Shown: positions 32,159 to 41,083 of the stretch, in pieces
How the letters are laid out: the number at the start of each line of letters is the position of its first letter
How positions within the stretch are numbered: position 1 is the first letter of the stretch
Origin: JAGQZY01 sp964588335
GTDB lineage: Bacteria > Bdellovibrionota > Bdellovibrionia > Bdellovibrionales > JAGQZY01
Direction of reading: 5' to 3'
Assembly: GCA_964588335.1 (NCBI GenBank)
Contig: CAZPOV010000016.1
Coordinates: 1-64,000 of the forward strand
DNA: 64,000 bases
Position numbers and translations under genes: made by a program
The notes under the pieces: generated by a model
Database searches by the model: none
The model's input: only the letters and a program-made list of their open reading frames with translations
What the model was told of the DNA's origin: nothing

Positions 32159-34466
32159 TTGGGATAAAACTCTCTCTCACCTTGTTGAATTTGCCACATC
32201 ATCAGAAGGACAAGAGCGGCTCCGACAAACCCAGCCGCTCCTTGATAAAGAGGAAGCCGAAAAAAGCTTTTCGATTCTGGGTGAAGCACAAAATATTTTA
32301 AAAACCGGACAGCGACCCTACATGGAAAGCTTAGACTTTTTCCATACCTGGTTTCGTCGCTTGGGAAAAAATGCCGTTCTTAAAACCATTGAACTGAAGG
32401 ACATTCGCTTATTCTTATTGGAAACTGAAAACCTGGTACAAATCCTAAAGCCTTTGAAGGGGGACTGGATTCAGTCCATCAAGCCTGAACTGATGGCAGC
32501 GAAAGAGCCTCTCTCTAGTATCGACCATCTGATGACTCCTCAGGGAGATATTCGAACCGATGCCTCCGAAGACCTTTTTAAACTCAACCAAGAAAAAAAG
32601 CAGCTGGCCAACAAAGTCCAAAACACCTTGGATGGTTTGGTCAAGGGCCATGATCATGAGCCCCATTTGCAAGACAAATATGTCACCAACCGCGAAGGGC
32701 GCTGGGTGATTCCGGTTAAAAGTGGCATGCGCCATGAACTAGAAGGTATTATCCATGCCACCAGCTCTTCTAAGCAAACCGTGTTTATGGAGCCACAAGA
32801 GATTGTTCCCTTAAACAATCGAATCAAACAAATCGAAATTGATATCGAAAAGGAAATTGCCAAACTTTTAAAACAGATATCAGATTATCTCTTTAACCTG
32901 ATCACTGATTTTTCACGCACCAAAGAAGTATTGTTAGAAGTCGACTGTTACTTGGCAAAAGCCCAATTTGCCAATGTCACCTCAGCCCATCCGGTGCGTT
33001 TTTGCGAGGACCGCATTCGTCTGGATCACTTAAAACATCCCTTGATGGTTATCAATGGAGAGGTGGTTATTCCTAATAGCCTAAACCTCAATCAAAACGA
33101 AAAAATACTGATTCTTTCCGGCCCCAATGCCGGTGGTAAAACCGTTCTCCTCAAGTCATTTGGATTGGCCGCCCATATGGCGCGCTGTGGATTACCCATT
33201 TGTGCCGGCGCCGATTCAGAGATTCCCTTTTTTGAAGAGATTTTTGTGGCCGTTGGCGATTCGCAAAGTGTTGATCAATCACTGAGTACCTTTGCCGGAC
33301 ATTTGAAAGTTTTAGACCAGGCCTGCCACGCCAAGGGCGCGAAGTCGCTGGTTCTGATCGATGAGATTTGTGGATCGACGGATCCCGATGAAGGGGCCGC
33401 GTTGGCCCGTGGCTTTATTCATCACTACGCTTACCAAGGCGCATTCGGCTTGATCACGTCTCACTTAGGTCCCTTGAAAATGGGCTGGGAAGAAGACTCA
33501 GGCATCGTTAATGGCTCAATGAATTATGACACCGAGTCTGGCAAAGCCACCTACGAATTCATTCGCGGTGTCCCTGGGAAGTCTTTGGCTTTTGCCACCG
33601 CTAAGAAAATTGGAATTCTTGATAGCGTCTACAACAATGCCAAGATGTACTTGAGTCCGGCGGGACAAAAACGCCTGCAGTCCATGGAAGAAGTGGAGCG
33701 AATGAAAGAAGAGATCACCTCTTTAAAAGTCAAACTGCGTGCCGAAATCGCTGAGGCGGAAAAACGCCAAAAAGAATTAGATAAACTGCAAAGAGAATTC
33801 AATTTTGAAAAAGAAGAGCGTTTGCGAAAAGAGGTCAAACAGCAATTGGCCAAAATCACTGAAGACTTTAAAAAGGGACAGGTGAAAAATCTTTTTGAAA
33901 CCCATGAGCGAAAAGAAAAAATCTCGGTGGATTTTCCTGAAGTCGTCAAATTTTCTGGCAACGCCAGCGAAGACAAAACCTATGACACCATCGAAAGTTT
34001 TAGCAAGGCCTTCCCCCCGGGAAGTGTGGTTTTTGTCACTTCGCTCAATCAAGATGGTATTATCCAAGGCGAGGCCAACAATAAAGGGGAAATTCCAATC
34101 TTATCAGGTTCAATGCGTCTGTTTGTCGACTGGGAACAACTACGGCCTCCAAAGAAAACCCAAAATCCTCTTAAGAAGAAAAATTCCCATAAAAATGTGG
34201 AAGTTGTCTATGATTCGAAAAAAGACGAAATCGATTTACGAGGCATGACCACCAATGAAGCCATCGAAAAATTAGAAGTGACTCTCGATCGAGCCCAAGC
34301 CAACGATTTAGAACGAGTTAAGATTATTCACGGTCACGGCTCCGAGGCTTTGAAAAAAGCAGTGCGCAGCCATTTGTCTCGCAGTGTTTACATCTCACGC
34401 TGGCAACTGGCTAGCCCCAATGATGGGGGCGACGGCGTCACTCTGGCCTATATGATGAGCGATTAA
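32136..34466 (+). CDS. mutS2: MutS2 endonuclease / recombination suppressor
   Basis: A 776-aa MutS-family protein lacking the mismatch-recognition domain. The core and clamp helices are followed by an ATPase with Walker A SGPNAGGKT (about 328-336), signature SxDQSLSTFAGH and Walker B SLVLIDEICGSTDPDEG. A long Lys/Glu coiled coil (about 515-600) and a linker lead to the C-terminal Smr nuclease domain (from about 698): DLRGMTTNEAIEKLE and VKIIHGHGSEALKKAVR. In other bacteria MutS2 suppresses recombination or rescues collided ribosomes. The TTG at 32136 is preferred since GGAGATAGGA directly precedes it; a TTG at 32121 is possible. It overlaps lnt by 23 bp, so they are coupled. Confidence 0.93.
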   Translation: MRELGNIDWDKTLSHLVEFATSSEGQERLRQTQPLLDKEEAEKSFSILGEAQNILKTGQRPYMESLDFFHTWFRRLGKNAVLKTIELKDIRLFLLETENLVQILKPLKGDWIQSIKPELMAAKEPLSSIDHLMTPQGDIRTDASEDLFKLNQEKKQLANKVQNTLDGLVKGHDHEPHLQDKYVTNREGRWVIPVKSGMRHELEGIIHATSSSKQTVFMEPQEIVPLNNRIKQIEIDIEKEIAKLLKQISDYLFNLITDFSRTKEVLLEVDCYLAKAQFANVTSAHPVRFCEDRIRLDHLKHPLMVINGEVVIPNSLNLNQNEKILILSGPNAGGKTVLLKSFGLAAHMARCGLPICAGADSEIPFFEEIFVAVGDSQSVDQSLSTFAGHLKVLDQACHAKGAKSLVLIDEICGSTDPDEGAALARGFIHHYAYQGAFGLITSHLGPLKMGWEEDSGIVNGSMNYDTESGKATYEFIRGVPGKSLAFATAKKIGILDSVYNNAKMYLSPAGQKRLQSMEEVERMKEEITSLKVKLRAEIAEAEKRQKELDKLQREFNFEKEERLRKEVKQQLAKITEDFKKGQVKNLFETHERKEKISVDFPEVVKFSGNASEDKTYDTIESFSKAFPPGSVVFVTSLNQDGIIQGEANNKGEIPILSGSMRLFVDWEQLRPPKKTQNPLKKKNSHKNVEVVYDSKKDEIDLRGMTTNEAIEKLEVTLDRAQANDLERVKIIHGHGSEALKKAVRSHLSRSVYISRWQLASPNDGGDGVTLAYMMSD

Positions 34467-35023
34467 AGCCCTAAGGTAGGCTGCAGGCGCCGTGGAATTA
34501 GGACCTCATCAATCACATGGATCACTCCATTGCGAACAAACCCATTGTTTTGCACAATTCGAGCCGGCCCTACAAAGGTCTCTCCGTTGGAAACAAAAAC
34601 CCGTAGACGGCGTCCGTTCAAAGGACGCAAGCGCACTTCGTCTTGAAGTTCAGACAACGAAAACTCCGTCTCCACCACATGGTGCAGAAGAACTTCCCGT
34701 CGGATGTCGCGATCACGTCGTAAAATCCGTCGGGCCCGAAGAGGAAGACGGTCGAAGGCTTCGTCGGTGGGAGCAAAAACTGTGAATGGTCCTTGGATAT
34801 CAAGAGTGTCGTCAAGGTCCGCCATTATTAAGAAATCCGTAAACACACCGAAGCGACGGTTTGACTTTAAATACTCATCGATGCTGGCAGAAGAATTATT
34901 GACGTCATCAGCAAAGATATCCCCATCTTTATTGCTATCATCGGTACTGCTCAAACGATCACAGCCGATCACGAAGGTCGGAATGATAACTAAAATTAAA
35001 AGCAAACGATTGAATTGAGACAT
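34463..35023 (-). CDS. Fasciclin-domain lipoprotein
   Basis: A 186-aa lipoprotein with lipobox VIGC (C21). A Ser/Asp-rich linker is followed by one FAS1 domain: TDFLIMADLDDTLDIQGPFTVFAPTDEAFDRLP is the H1-type motif and GVIHVIDEVLIPRR the closing H2 motif. FAS1 domains mediate adhesion or bind polysaccharide at the cell surface. An unusual stretch RRILRRDRDIRREVLL is very Arg-rich. AGGAGG sits at good spacing before the ATG. Its stop overlaps the convergent mutS2 stop by four bases. Confidence 0.88.
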   Translation of the reverse strand: MSQFNRLLLILVIIPTFVIGCDRLSSTDDSNKDGDIFADDVNNSSASIDEYLKSNRRFGVFTDFLIMADLDDTLDIQGPFTVFAPTDEAFDRLPLRARRILRRDRDIRREVLLHHVVETEFSLSELQDEVRLRPLNGRRLRVFVSNGETFVGPARIVQNNGFVRNGVIHVIDEVLIPRRLQPTLGL

Positions 35024-35155
35024 AAAATCCTCCTGGTTTTTCGGATGACGGTTGTTGGCTCAACCCCAACCTAGTAAAAATCGCAAACCGGGGAAAGAAC
35101 AAAATCCCAAAAGCCCCACTTCCCGCCCCGACTGAATGGTCAAAAAGCCTTTTTG

Positions 35156-37216
35156 TTAAGGACTTTCAATGATTTCTGACGCTCCTAAGACCGCCTTGTA
35201 AGCGTTAATATACCCCCCGCATTGACTCATCGAGGCAAGCGGCGGATGAACATCGCAAGACTGAATTAAAATATCTTTGATTTCAGTGGGTGACAGGTTG
35301 GGATTCTGTTCCAACATAAGCACGATAATGCCGGTCACAATCGGCGCACTCAACGATGTTCCGGACGGACTGCGCGTGCCACTGGTGTGAGTGGTAAGAA
35401 TCTCTTCTCCGGGAGCCATAACATGCACACTGTTTTGACCATAATTGGTTTTCGCCCACTTTTCGCCGTAACGATTCATCGCCCCCACCGAAATAATATT
35501 GCTATGGGGAAGTGTGGCGGGAATCATCCCCGTTTTATCGTTATCGCCCGAACTGTTTCCAGCGGCGGCAACAATTGGAATACCCTTGCGTTCGGCTCTG
35601 TCGACAGCCTCAATAAAAATATTAAATCCTTCATCGGGAACAAGATCATCATCGGCTTGGCCGAAAGAGGCGTTGATAATATCAACGTCATTGTCGACAG
35701 CGTAGTTCATCGCTTTCACCGCCGCATCTAAAGTTGCATTCCCCCATAAATTGGGAAACATATTTAAGGGCATCAATTTCACATTCCAGGCCATTCCTGT
35801 AATTCCAAAACCGTTATTGCCTTTTGCACCGATCATCCCACTGACCATGGTTCCATGGCCGCGGGTGTCGTTGGACTCGGGACTGTTCAATAGAAAATGA
35901 AAGCCTTTGATATCGTCGACGTAACCGTTTTGATCATCATCGACACCGGCAGTGCCGTTGAGTTCGGCCGGATTGTTCCAAATGTTCTCTTTCAAATCAC
36001 CGTGGCTCCATTGGATCCCAGAATCAATCACTCCAACCACAATGTCTTCGTGGCCCACCGAAAGGTCCCAAGCCGCCAAGGCTGAAATATCAAATCCCTT
36101 GTCGTTGAAAAACGCCCATTGATTGCGATGCAAATCATTGGGCTCGGCCAACATCTTGAATTCAATGTTGCGACCGATGTACTGCACATCTCCAGTGCGT
36201 TTGACGGCCTGTCTTTGCGACTCGTTGAGGATGGCTTTAAACCAACCATGACCAATGACTTCGGTTCTTGGAATCAAGCTCAAAACTTTTGCGCCTGGCT
36301 CGGCTTGTTTTAATTTAAAAACATACTCAAACCGAGTTTGCCAACTTCTTGTCACCTTATGAAACAGTCCTGGCTTGCCACTGTCCCCGACTTTTTCCCC
36401 ATACAGGTAGGGTTGGGTCAATGGCGCTCCATTCTCAGCATCCCAGGCGGCCGCCACCAACCACTGCCAAACACCGTGGTGATGATACGCGCTCACGCCA
36501 TCCTGCCCGCCAAAAAACGTCGCCTTGTTTTGCGGAAAATAATGGTCGGCTTGTTGGTTTGGGTAACTTAAAACCTCGATAAATTGTTTGTGATCAACAG
36601 ACAGCTTATTAAAGATTTCCAAAACATCGTTTTTCTTAATAATTGAATCTTTCTCTCCCCACACCAAAGTGATCGCCGTCTTGGCATCAACATTTTTCAA
36701 GTAGTCTGCATCAAAACCGGCTGGCGCAAAAAAGATTCCGGCGTTCAAGTCGGGATGCCCTGGAGCCCCAGCCGCCATCAAACCGACATACCCACCCTTT
36801 GAATGACCCGAAAAAACAATTTGATCGGCGGCAATTTGATCTTGAAAACTATTAACAGTGACCGCGGTGATATTGTTCCAATCATCAGCCATGCGGCGCC
36901 AGTCTTGATCAAAGAAACCGTCATCGTACTGCACAAAAAGAGTCGCCACGCCCTTTTTTGCTAAATGCTGCAAGGTTTTATCATAGTGACTTTCATTGAG
37001 AGCTTGGCCGTGACCAAACACGATCAGGGGTGAGGTTTCCCCCTGGGGTTTTACTGGCAAATACAGAAAAGACTGTCGCCCCAAAGCACTGATGGTTTTT
37101 CGTTCAAAACTTAAAACCGCAGTTTCGTTACCAGGATGGGCGGTGTCTGTGGGAGAAGGAACCGAAGCCACGGCCCATTGCGCACAAGCGATGAGTGTTG
37201 TTACGAGAAGACCCAT
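35156..37216 (-). CDS. Alpha/beta-hydrolase domain fused to a subtilisin-like protease
   Basis: A 686-aa exported fusion. After the signal peptide (1-18), residues 35-255 form an alpha/beta hydrolase: oxyanion region FGHG, nucleophile elbow FSGHSKGG (Ser139), acid near VWGEKD (Asp190) and His245-247 (AYHHHGVW). This resembles chlorophyllase/dienelactone-hydrolase-type esterases. Residues 365-675 are an S8 protease with Asp398 (GVIDSGIQ), His454 (RGHGTMVSG), Asn553 (AAAGN) and Ser621 (SGTSLSAP), plus a calcium-loop-like GVDDDQNGYVDD shared with the subtilase at 26.4 kb. Both triads look intact, so it may both cut esters and proteins outside the cell. AAGGAGG precedes the ATG. Operon with the next subtilase is possible (72-bp gap). 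The fusion is not one I know. Confidence 0.87.
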   Translation of the reverse strand: MGLLVTTLIACAQWAVASVPSPTDTAHPGNETAVLSFERKTISALGRQSFLYLPVKPQGETSPLIVFGHGQALNESHYDKTLQHLAKKGVATLFVQYDDGFFDQDWRRMADDWNNITAVTVNSFQDQIAADQIVFSGHSKGGYVGLMAAGAPGHPDLNAGIFFAPAGFDADYLKNVDAKTAITLVWGEKDSIIKKNDVLEIFNKLSVDHKQFIEVLSYPNQQADHYFPQNKATFFGGQDGVSAYHHHGVWQWLVAAAWDAENGAPLTQPYLYGEKVGDSGKPGLFHKVTRSWQTRFEYVFKLKQAEPGAKVLSLIPRTEVIGHGWFKAILNESQRQAVKRTGDVQYIGRNIEFKMLAEPNDLHRNQWAFFNDKGFDISALAAWDLSVGHEDIVVGVIDSGIQWSHGDLKENIWNNPAELNGTAGVDDDQNGYVDDIKGFHFLLNSPESNDTRGHGTMVSGMIGAKGNNGFGITGMAWNVKLMPLNMFPNLWGNATLDAAVKAMNYAVDNDVDIINASFGQADDDLVPDEGFNIFIEAVDRAERKGIPIVAAAGNSSGDNDKTGMIPATLPHSNIISVGAMNRYGEKWAKTNYGQNSVHVMAPGEEILTTHTSGTRSPSGTSLSAPIVTGIIVLMLEQNPNLSPTEIKDILIQSCDVHPPLASMSQCGGYINAYKAVLGASEIIESP

Positions 37217-37288
37217 TGTTTCCTCCTTAAAAAAGGGATGATCACAAAAATCTTAACTCAGTCATCAGAGGGAACAAGAATTAATCGT

Positions 37289-38740
37289 TTAATTAATTGT
37301 AAGAGCCTTATATGCGTTCAACATTCCATGCCCATAAACAGCATTGGGAGTGGCGCTGCCAGGGAAACCAGGGCAGGAGGTTTTCGCTTTGATGGGTGTT
37401 GCTGAACGCTGCAGCCTATCAATTGTAAAGTCAATTTGACCAATAAGCTCCGGTCGGTAAGACCACAACAAAGCCACGACTCCAGCCACCTGCGGCGAAG
37501 CCATCGAGGTTCCCGCTTTGTCATCATAAGCATCCACCGCCGAAGCTAAACTTGATTTTACGAAAGCCCCTGGGGCCACCAGACTGGGAGCCAACCGACT
37601 ATCCAAAGACGAGGGGCCTAGCCCAGAGAAAAAGGCAATTTCATTAAGAAACGAATTCCAAGCTCCCACCACAATGATGTCGCCCGCAAAACGCCCGGGT
37701 TGATCACTGATACTTCCGCAGTTGGGGCCATTGTTTCCGGCCGCGGCAACCAACATGATACCCGCCGCTTTAAAAGCTTTTACCAAACCATAAAACTCTT
37801 CACCGGTGCAGCCTTCATCAACAGGACAACTCCATGAGTTGTTAACAATATGAGGAGCCAGTTCCGGTCGTCCATCCTTTTCAACGTCACCGCCCAAAGG
37901 GTAAGGCGCCAAAAAGAAATCAAAACAACGCAGATAAGTCGAAACTTTTCCCACACCCTTTTTCATATTGCGGCAACCCATCCATTGGGCTTTCGGAGCA
38001 ACCCCGATTTGTTGGCCCTGGTCGTCGTCACCGATCATGGTTCCCATGGTATGGGTGCCATGGTCTTTATCATCACAGGGCTGTAAGCCTCCCGTTGAAC
38101 AGGGTGAATCAATCACCGCATCCAACCAGTTGTAGTCGTGAGATAGGCCCTGGGCTTGGCTGCCACGATATTTATTTATCAAAGCATTGTGGCGCCAAAA
38201 ATATCCGGTGTCTTGCCCGGCGATCACAATACCCTCACCGTAGACCTGAAGGTCCTCCCAAACTTGATCGACTTTAATTGTTTTCAAATGGGGAGGAATA
38301 CCAATTTTCTGAGTCTCTGGCTCACTGGGTGGAGGAAATTCGGGGAAGGGTAACTTTAAAGAACTTTCAACGTCCAATCCGATTTGTCGCACCTCAGAGA
38401 AACCAGCCAGTTTATCGATAAGCTCTTTTGAGGCGTTTGCTATAAAAATCGAATTGCTGGCAACAAAGGACTCGAAATCTTTCTGTATGGAATTCAAATA
38501 TTGAATCACCGGTTGTTGATTCACTTTTGATGTGTGAACCAACTTTTCAAAGACAAAAGCGACTCGGTCACTACGGTTGAGAATCGAGGGCGCCTCTGAT
38601 AAATCGGGCTGCCCTTTGAAATAAACCATCACATCGACTCTGGAGCTGTCCTGTAGGACGTCTTCCAGATGAGGAGTTATTGGACGGGCCGCCAAAGCGC
38701 CGCTAAAAAGTAGAATAGAAAGAATTGAAATGAGTCGCAT
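37289..38740 (-). CDS. Secreted subtilisin-like protease (bacillopeptidase-F-like)
   Basis: A 483-aa S8 protease. The signal peptide (MRLISILSILLFSGALA) is followed by an inhibitor-I9-like propeptide (about 30-130, with VDVMVYFKGQPDL). The catalytic domain has Asp177 (AGQDTGYFW), His227 (DHGTHTMG), Asn336 (AAAGN) and Ser412 (GTSMASPQ). Paired cysteines (SPCSTGGLQPC, SWSCPVDEGC, NCGSIS) suggest disulphides, fitting an extracellular enzyme. Its features recall bacillopeptidase F. It is upstream of the hydrolase-subtilase fusion on the same strand. Target unknown. Confidence 0.9.
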   Translation of the reverse strand: MRLISILSILLFSGALAARPITPHLEDVLQDSSRVDVMVYFKGQPDLSEAPSILNRSDRVAFVFEKLVHTSKVNQQPVIQYLNSIQKDFESFVASNSIFIANASKELIDKLAGFSEVRQIGLDVESSLKLPFPEFPPPSEPETQKIGIPPHLKTIKVDQVWEDLQVYGEGIVIAGQDTGYFWRHNALINKYRGSQAQGLSHDYNWLDAVIDSPCSTGGLQPCDDKDHGTHTMGTMIGDDDQGQQIGVAPKAQWMGCRNMKKGVGKVSTYLRCFDFFLAPYPLGGDVEKDGRPELAPHIVNNSWSCPVDEGCTGEEFYGLVKAFKAAGIMLVAAAGNNGPNCGSISDQPGRFAGDIIVVGAWNSFLNEIAFFSGLGPSSLDSRLAPSLVAPGAFVKSSLASAVDAYDDKAGTSMASPQVAGVVALLWSYRPELIGQIDFTIDRLQRSATPIKAKTSCPGFPGSATPNAVYGHGMLNAYKALTIN

Positions 38741-38827
38741 GGGCCCTTTTTGCTAGTACCTGTGTCTTTAGCGTAGATTCATGCTCAATAAAGTGTCAAC
38801 TCGATTGCTCAATGCCCCTAACAAGCC

Positions 38828-40414
38828 ATGACATCCACCCCCAACAGTTGTTTTAAGGGATTTCTCGACTATTATCGGAGCATGGCAAAATCAAAAGCTC
38901 CTTTAGAAGTTCGTAACGCAAAATTTGAAGACATTGATGAGATCGTTAACCTCGCCGAACGGGTTTATGTTGATATGCCCGCCTACAAAAAAGAGATGAT
39001 TCGCGGTCAGATCACCAACTTTCAAGACGGTTGCTTTGTCGCCGTATTGAATGGCAAGGTTGTCGCTTACTCAGCCAGTCTGATCATCGAAGAGGAAAAA
39101 GCTTTAGCTCCTCACACGTGGTCTGAAATCACTGCCAACGGCTACGCTTCAACCCATAATGAGGATGGTGATATTCTCTACGGTTACGAAACCTGTGTTG
39201 ACCCCTCGATTCGCGGACGCCGAATCGGGCAAAGAATTTACAATGCTCGCGAGCGATTGGTAAAATTTGAAAACTTGAAAGGCATTGTGTTTGCCGGGCG
39301 CATTCCCAATTTTCACAAGCGACAAAAAAAGGTCAATGGTGTTGAAGATTATGTCCAAAAGGTCATGGACAAAAAAATACGGGACAACACTTTAGGCTTT
39401 CAATTGCGCTACGGCTTTGAAGTGGTGGGCGTCCTGGAAGGCTATTTGCCGACGGATCGTGAAAGTTTGGGTTACGGCGTTCACTTACGCTGGTCGAACC
39501 CTGAGTACGAGTCTGTCAGTTCACCCAAAAACCGACCGCCGCGACAAAATTCTGTGCGTGTGGTGTCGGTGCAATATCAAATGCGACCGGTGAAAAGCTT
39601 TGAAGAGTTTGCCCAGATTGTTGAATATTATGTCGATGTGGCAGGCGACTATCGTGCGGATTTTCTTCTGTTCCCAGAGCTTTTTACCATGCAGCTTCTG
39701 TCCATTGAAAATAAAGAAGTGCCACCCGACGTCGCTATTGAGCAAATGACTCAATACACAGAACGGGTTAAAAAGTTGTTCAATGATCTTTCGGTTCGAT
39801 ACAACGTCAATATCATCGCTGGATCTCACCCCACCAAGAAAGAAGGCGGCGTTCGCAATGTCTCTTACATCTGCCTTCGCGATGGCTCCATGCATGAACA
39901 AGAGAAGATCCACCCCACCCCCGATGAAAGATACTGGTGGAAAATTGAGGGTGGCGACAAAGTTCAAGTGATTGATACGGACTGTGGCCCAATTGGCGTT
40001 TTGATTTGTTACGACAGTGAATTTCCAGAACTGACCCGGCACTTGGTGAATCAAGGTATTCACTTTTTGTTTGTGCCTTTTCTAACCGACAACCGGCAGG
40101 GCTACTGCCGAGTTAAGTACTGCTGCCAAGCCCGAGCTGTTGAAAATCAAATTTATGTGGCGATGGCGGGCAACGTCGGCGATCTTCCACGCGTCAAGAA
40201 TCTAGATATTCAGTACGCCCAAAGCTGCATCTTGACCCCCTGTGATTTTCCGTTTGCCAGAGATGGCATCGCTGCTGACACCACCCCCAACGTCGAAATG
40301 GTCGCCATTGCTGACTTGCGCGTCGACACTTTACTGGAAGCTCGCGCCAACGGGGCTGTTCGCAATTTGCGAGACCGCAGGCACGACCTTTACTCGGTGA
40401 ACTGGAAGAAATAA
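38828..40414 (+). CDS. GNAT acetyltransferase fused to a carbon-nitrogen hydrolase (nitrilase family)
   Basis: A 528-aa cytoplasmic two-domain enzyme. Residues 26-220 form a GNAT fold with the acetyl-CoA-binding motif VDPSIRGRRIGQRIY. Residues 242-500 are a nitrilase-superfamily amidase with Glu284 (FPELF), Lys360 (EKIHPTPDE) and Cys394 (ICYDSEFPE). This fused arrangement is a known family whose substrate is unknown; coupling of N-acetylation to amide hydrolysis is suggested by architecture. The ATG at 38828 gives full length; an ATG at 38882 starts at the beginning of the GNAT domain and follows GGAG very closely. Its stop lies one base from the end of the convergent pentapeptide-repeat gene. 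Confidence 0.9.
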   Translation: MTSTPNSCFKGFLDYYRSMAKSKAPLEVRNAKFEDIDEIVNLAERVYVDMPAYKKEMIRGQITNFQDGCFVAVLNGKVVAYSASLIIEEEKALAPHTWSEITANGYASTHNEDGDILYGYETCVDPSIRGRRIGQRIYNARERLVKFENLKGIVFAGRIPNFHKRQKKVNGVEDYVQKVMDKKIRDNTLGFQLRYGFEVVGVLEGYLPTDRESLGYGVHLRWSNPEYESVSSPKNRPPRQNSVRVVSVQYQMRPVKSFEEFAQIVEYYVDVAGDYRADFLLFPELFTMQLLSIENKEVPPDVAIEQMTQYTERVKKLFNDLSVRYNVNIIAGSHPTKKEGGVRNVSYICLRDGSMHEQEKIHPTPDERYWWKIEGGDKVQVIDTDCGPIGVLICYDSEFPELTRHLVNQGIHFLFVPFLTDNRQGYCRVKYCCQARAVENQIYVAMAGNVGDLPRVKNLDIQYAQSCILTPCDFPFARDGIAADTTPNVEMVAIADLRVDTLLEARANGAVRNLRDRRHDLYSVNWKK

Positions 40415-40415
40415 A

Positions 40416-41063
40416 TCAAATGTAGACCATGCCTCGCTCAAGAGCATTGTTTCTATCGAACGGCAACTTGGTCTGAGCGTTGAAAATAGCTCCTTTGAGG
40501 TTAGCCCCCTGCAAGTTGGCATGACTCAGATTGGCGCCCTTCAGATTGGCCTCTCGCATATCGGCATCTTTAAAGTCAGCGCCTGAAAAATCGGAATATC
40601 GCATACGACTATTGCGTAAGTTCGATTTAAAAAACCTTCCATTTTTGAAAATACCACGATTCATTCGTGACCTTCGGGCTTGTGCTTTTGACATATCAAT
40701 AGACGCCGCACTGGAACCGTTCAGCTTAGCACCCTCCAAGTTAGCACCTTGCATAGAAAACCCCTCCAGATTCAATCGCGCTAAATTGGCTTTCTTAGCA
40801 ATAACATTGTTAAGGTTTCGTCCTCTCTTGCGCATGACTTCAGCGATTCCTCTTCGGCCTCGATTGGTGACCCGACGGATCGTATCGTCATAAATCACTT
40901 GGTAGGTGAACAGCATAAAAACAAAAGCAGGTATCAACAACAACAAGAAGAAGAACGGAAAGGCGGCAGCACCCGGAGCCAGGGCGGTTAAGCCCACAGC
41001 CGCGGCGATAACAACTCCCACCATGGCGGTAAAAACAAAGATTCTATATAAAAACTGTAACAA
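40416..41063 (-). CDS. Membrane-anchored pentapeptide-repeat protein
   Basis: A 215-aa protein with two N-terminal membrane helices (about 5-27 and 34-58) followed by pentapeptide repeats of A(D/N)LxX type: ANLARLNLEG, ANLEGAKLNG, ADFKDADMREANLKGANLSHANLQGANLKG. These fold as a right-handed square beta helix. The middle (about 105-140) departs from the repeat with basic residues. The role of such anchored repeats is unknown. The TTG start has AAAGGAG upstream. It is the last gene of an HPF-BON-pentapeptide operon (20-bp gap after the BON gene), suggesting a stress role by context only. Confidence 0.82.
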   Translation of the reverse strand: MLQFLYRIFVFTAMVGVVIAAAVGLTALAPGAAAFPFFFLLLLIPAFVFMLFTYQVIYDDTIRRVTNRGRRGIAEVMRKRGRNLNNVIAKKANLARLNLEGFSMQGANLEGAKLNGSSAASIDMSKAQARRSRMNRGIFKNGRFFKSNLRNSRMRYSDFSGADFKDADMREANLKGANLSHANLQGANLKGAIFNAQTKLPFDRNNALERGMVYI

Positions 41064-41083
41064 AATTTCTCCTTTCTTATTAG

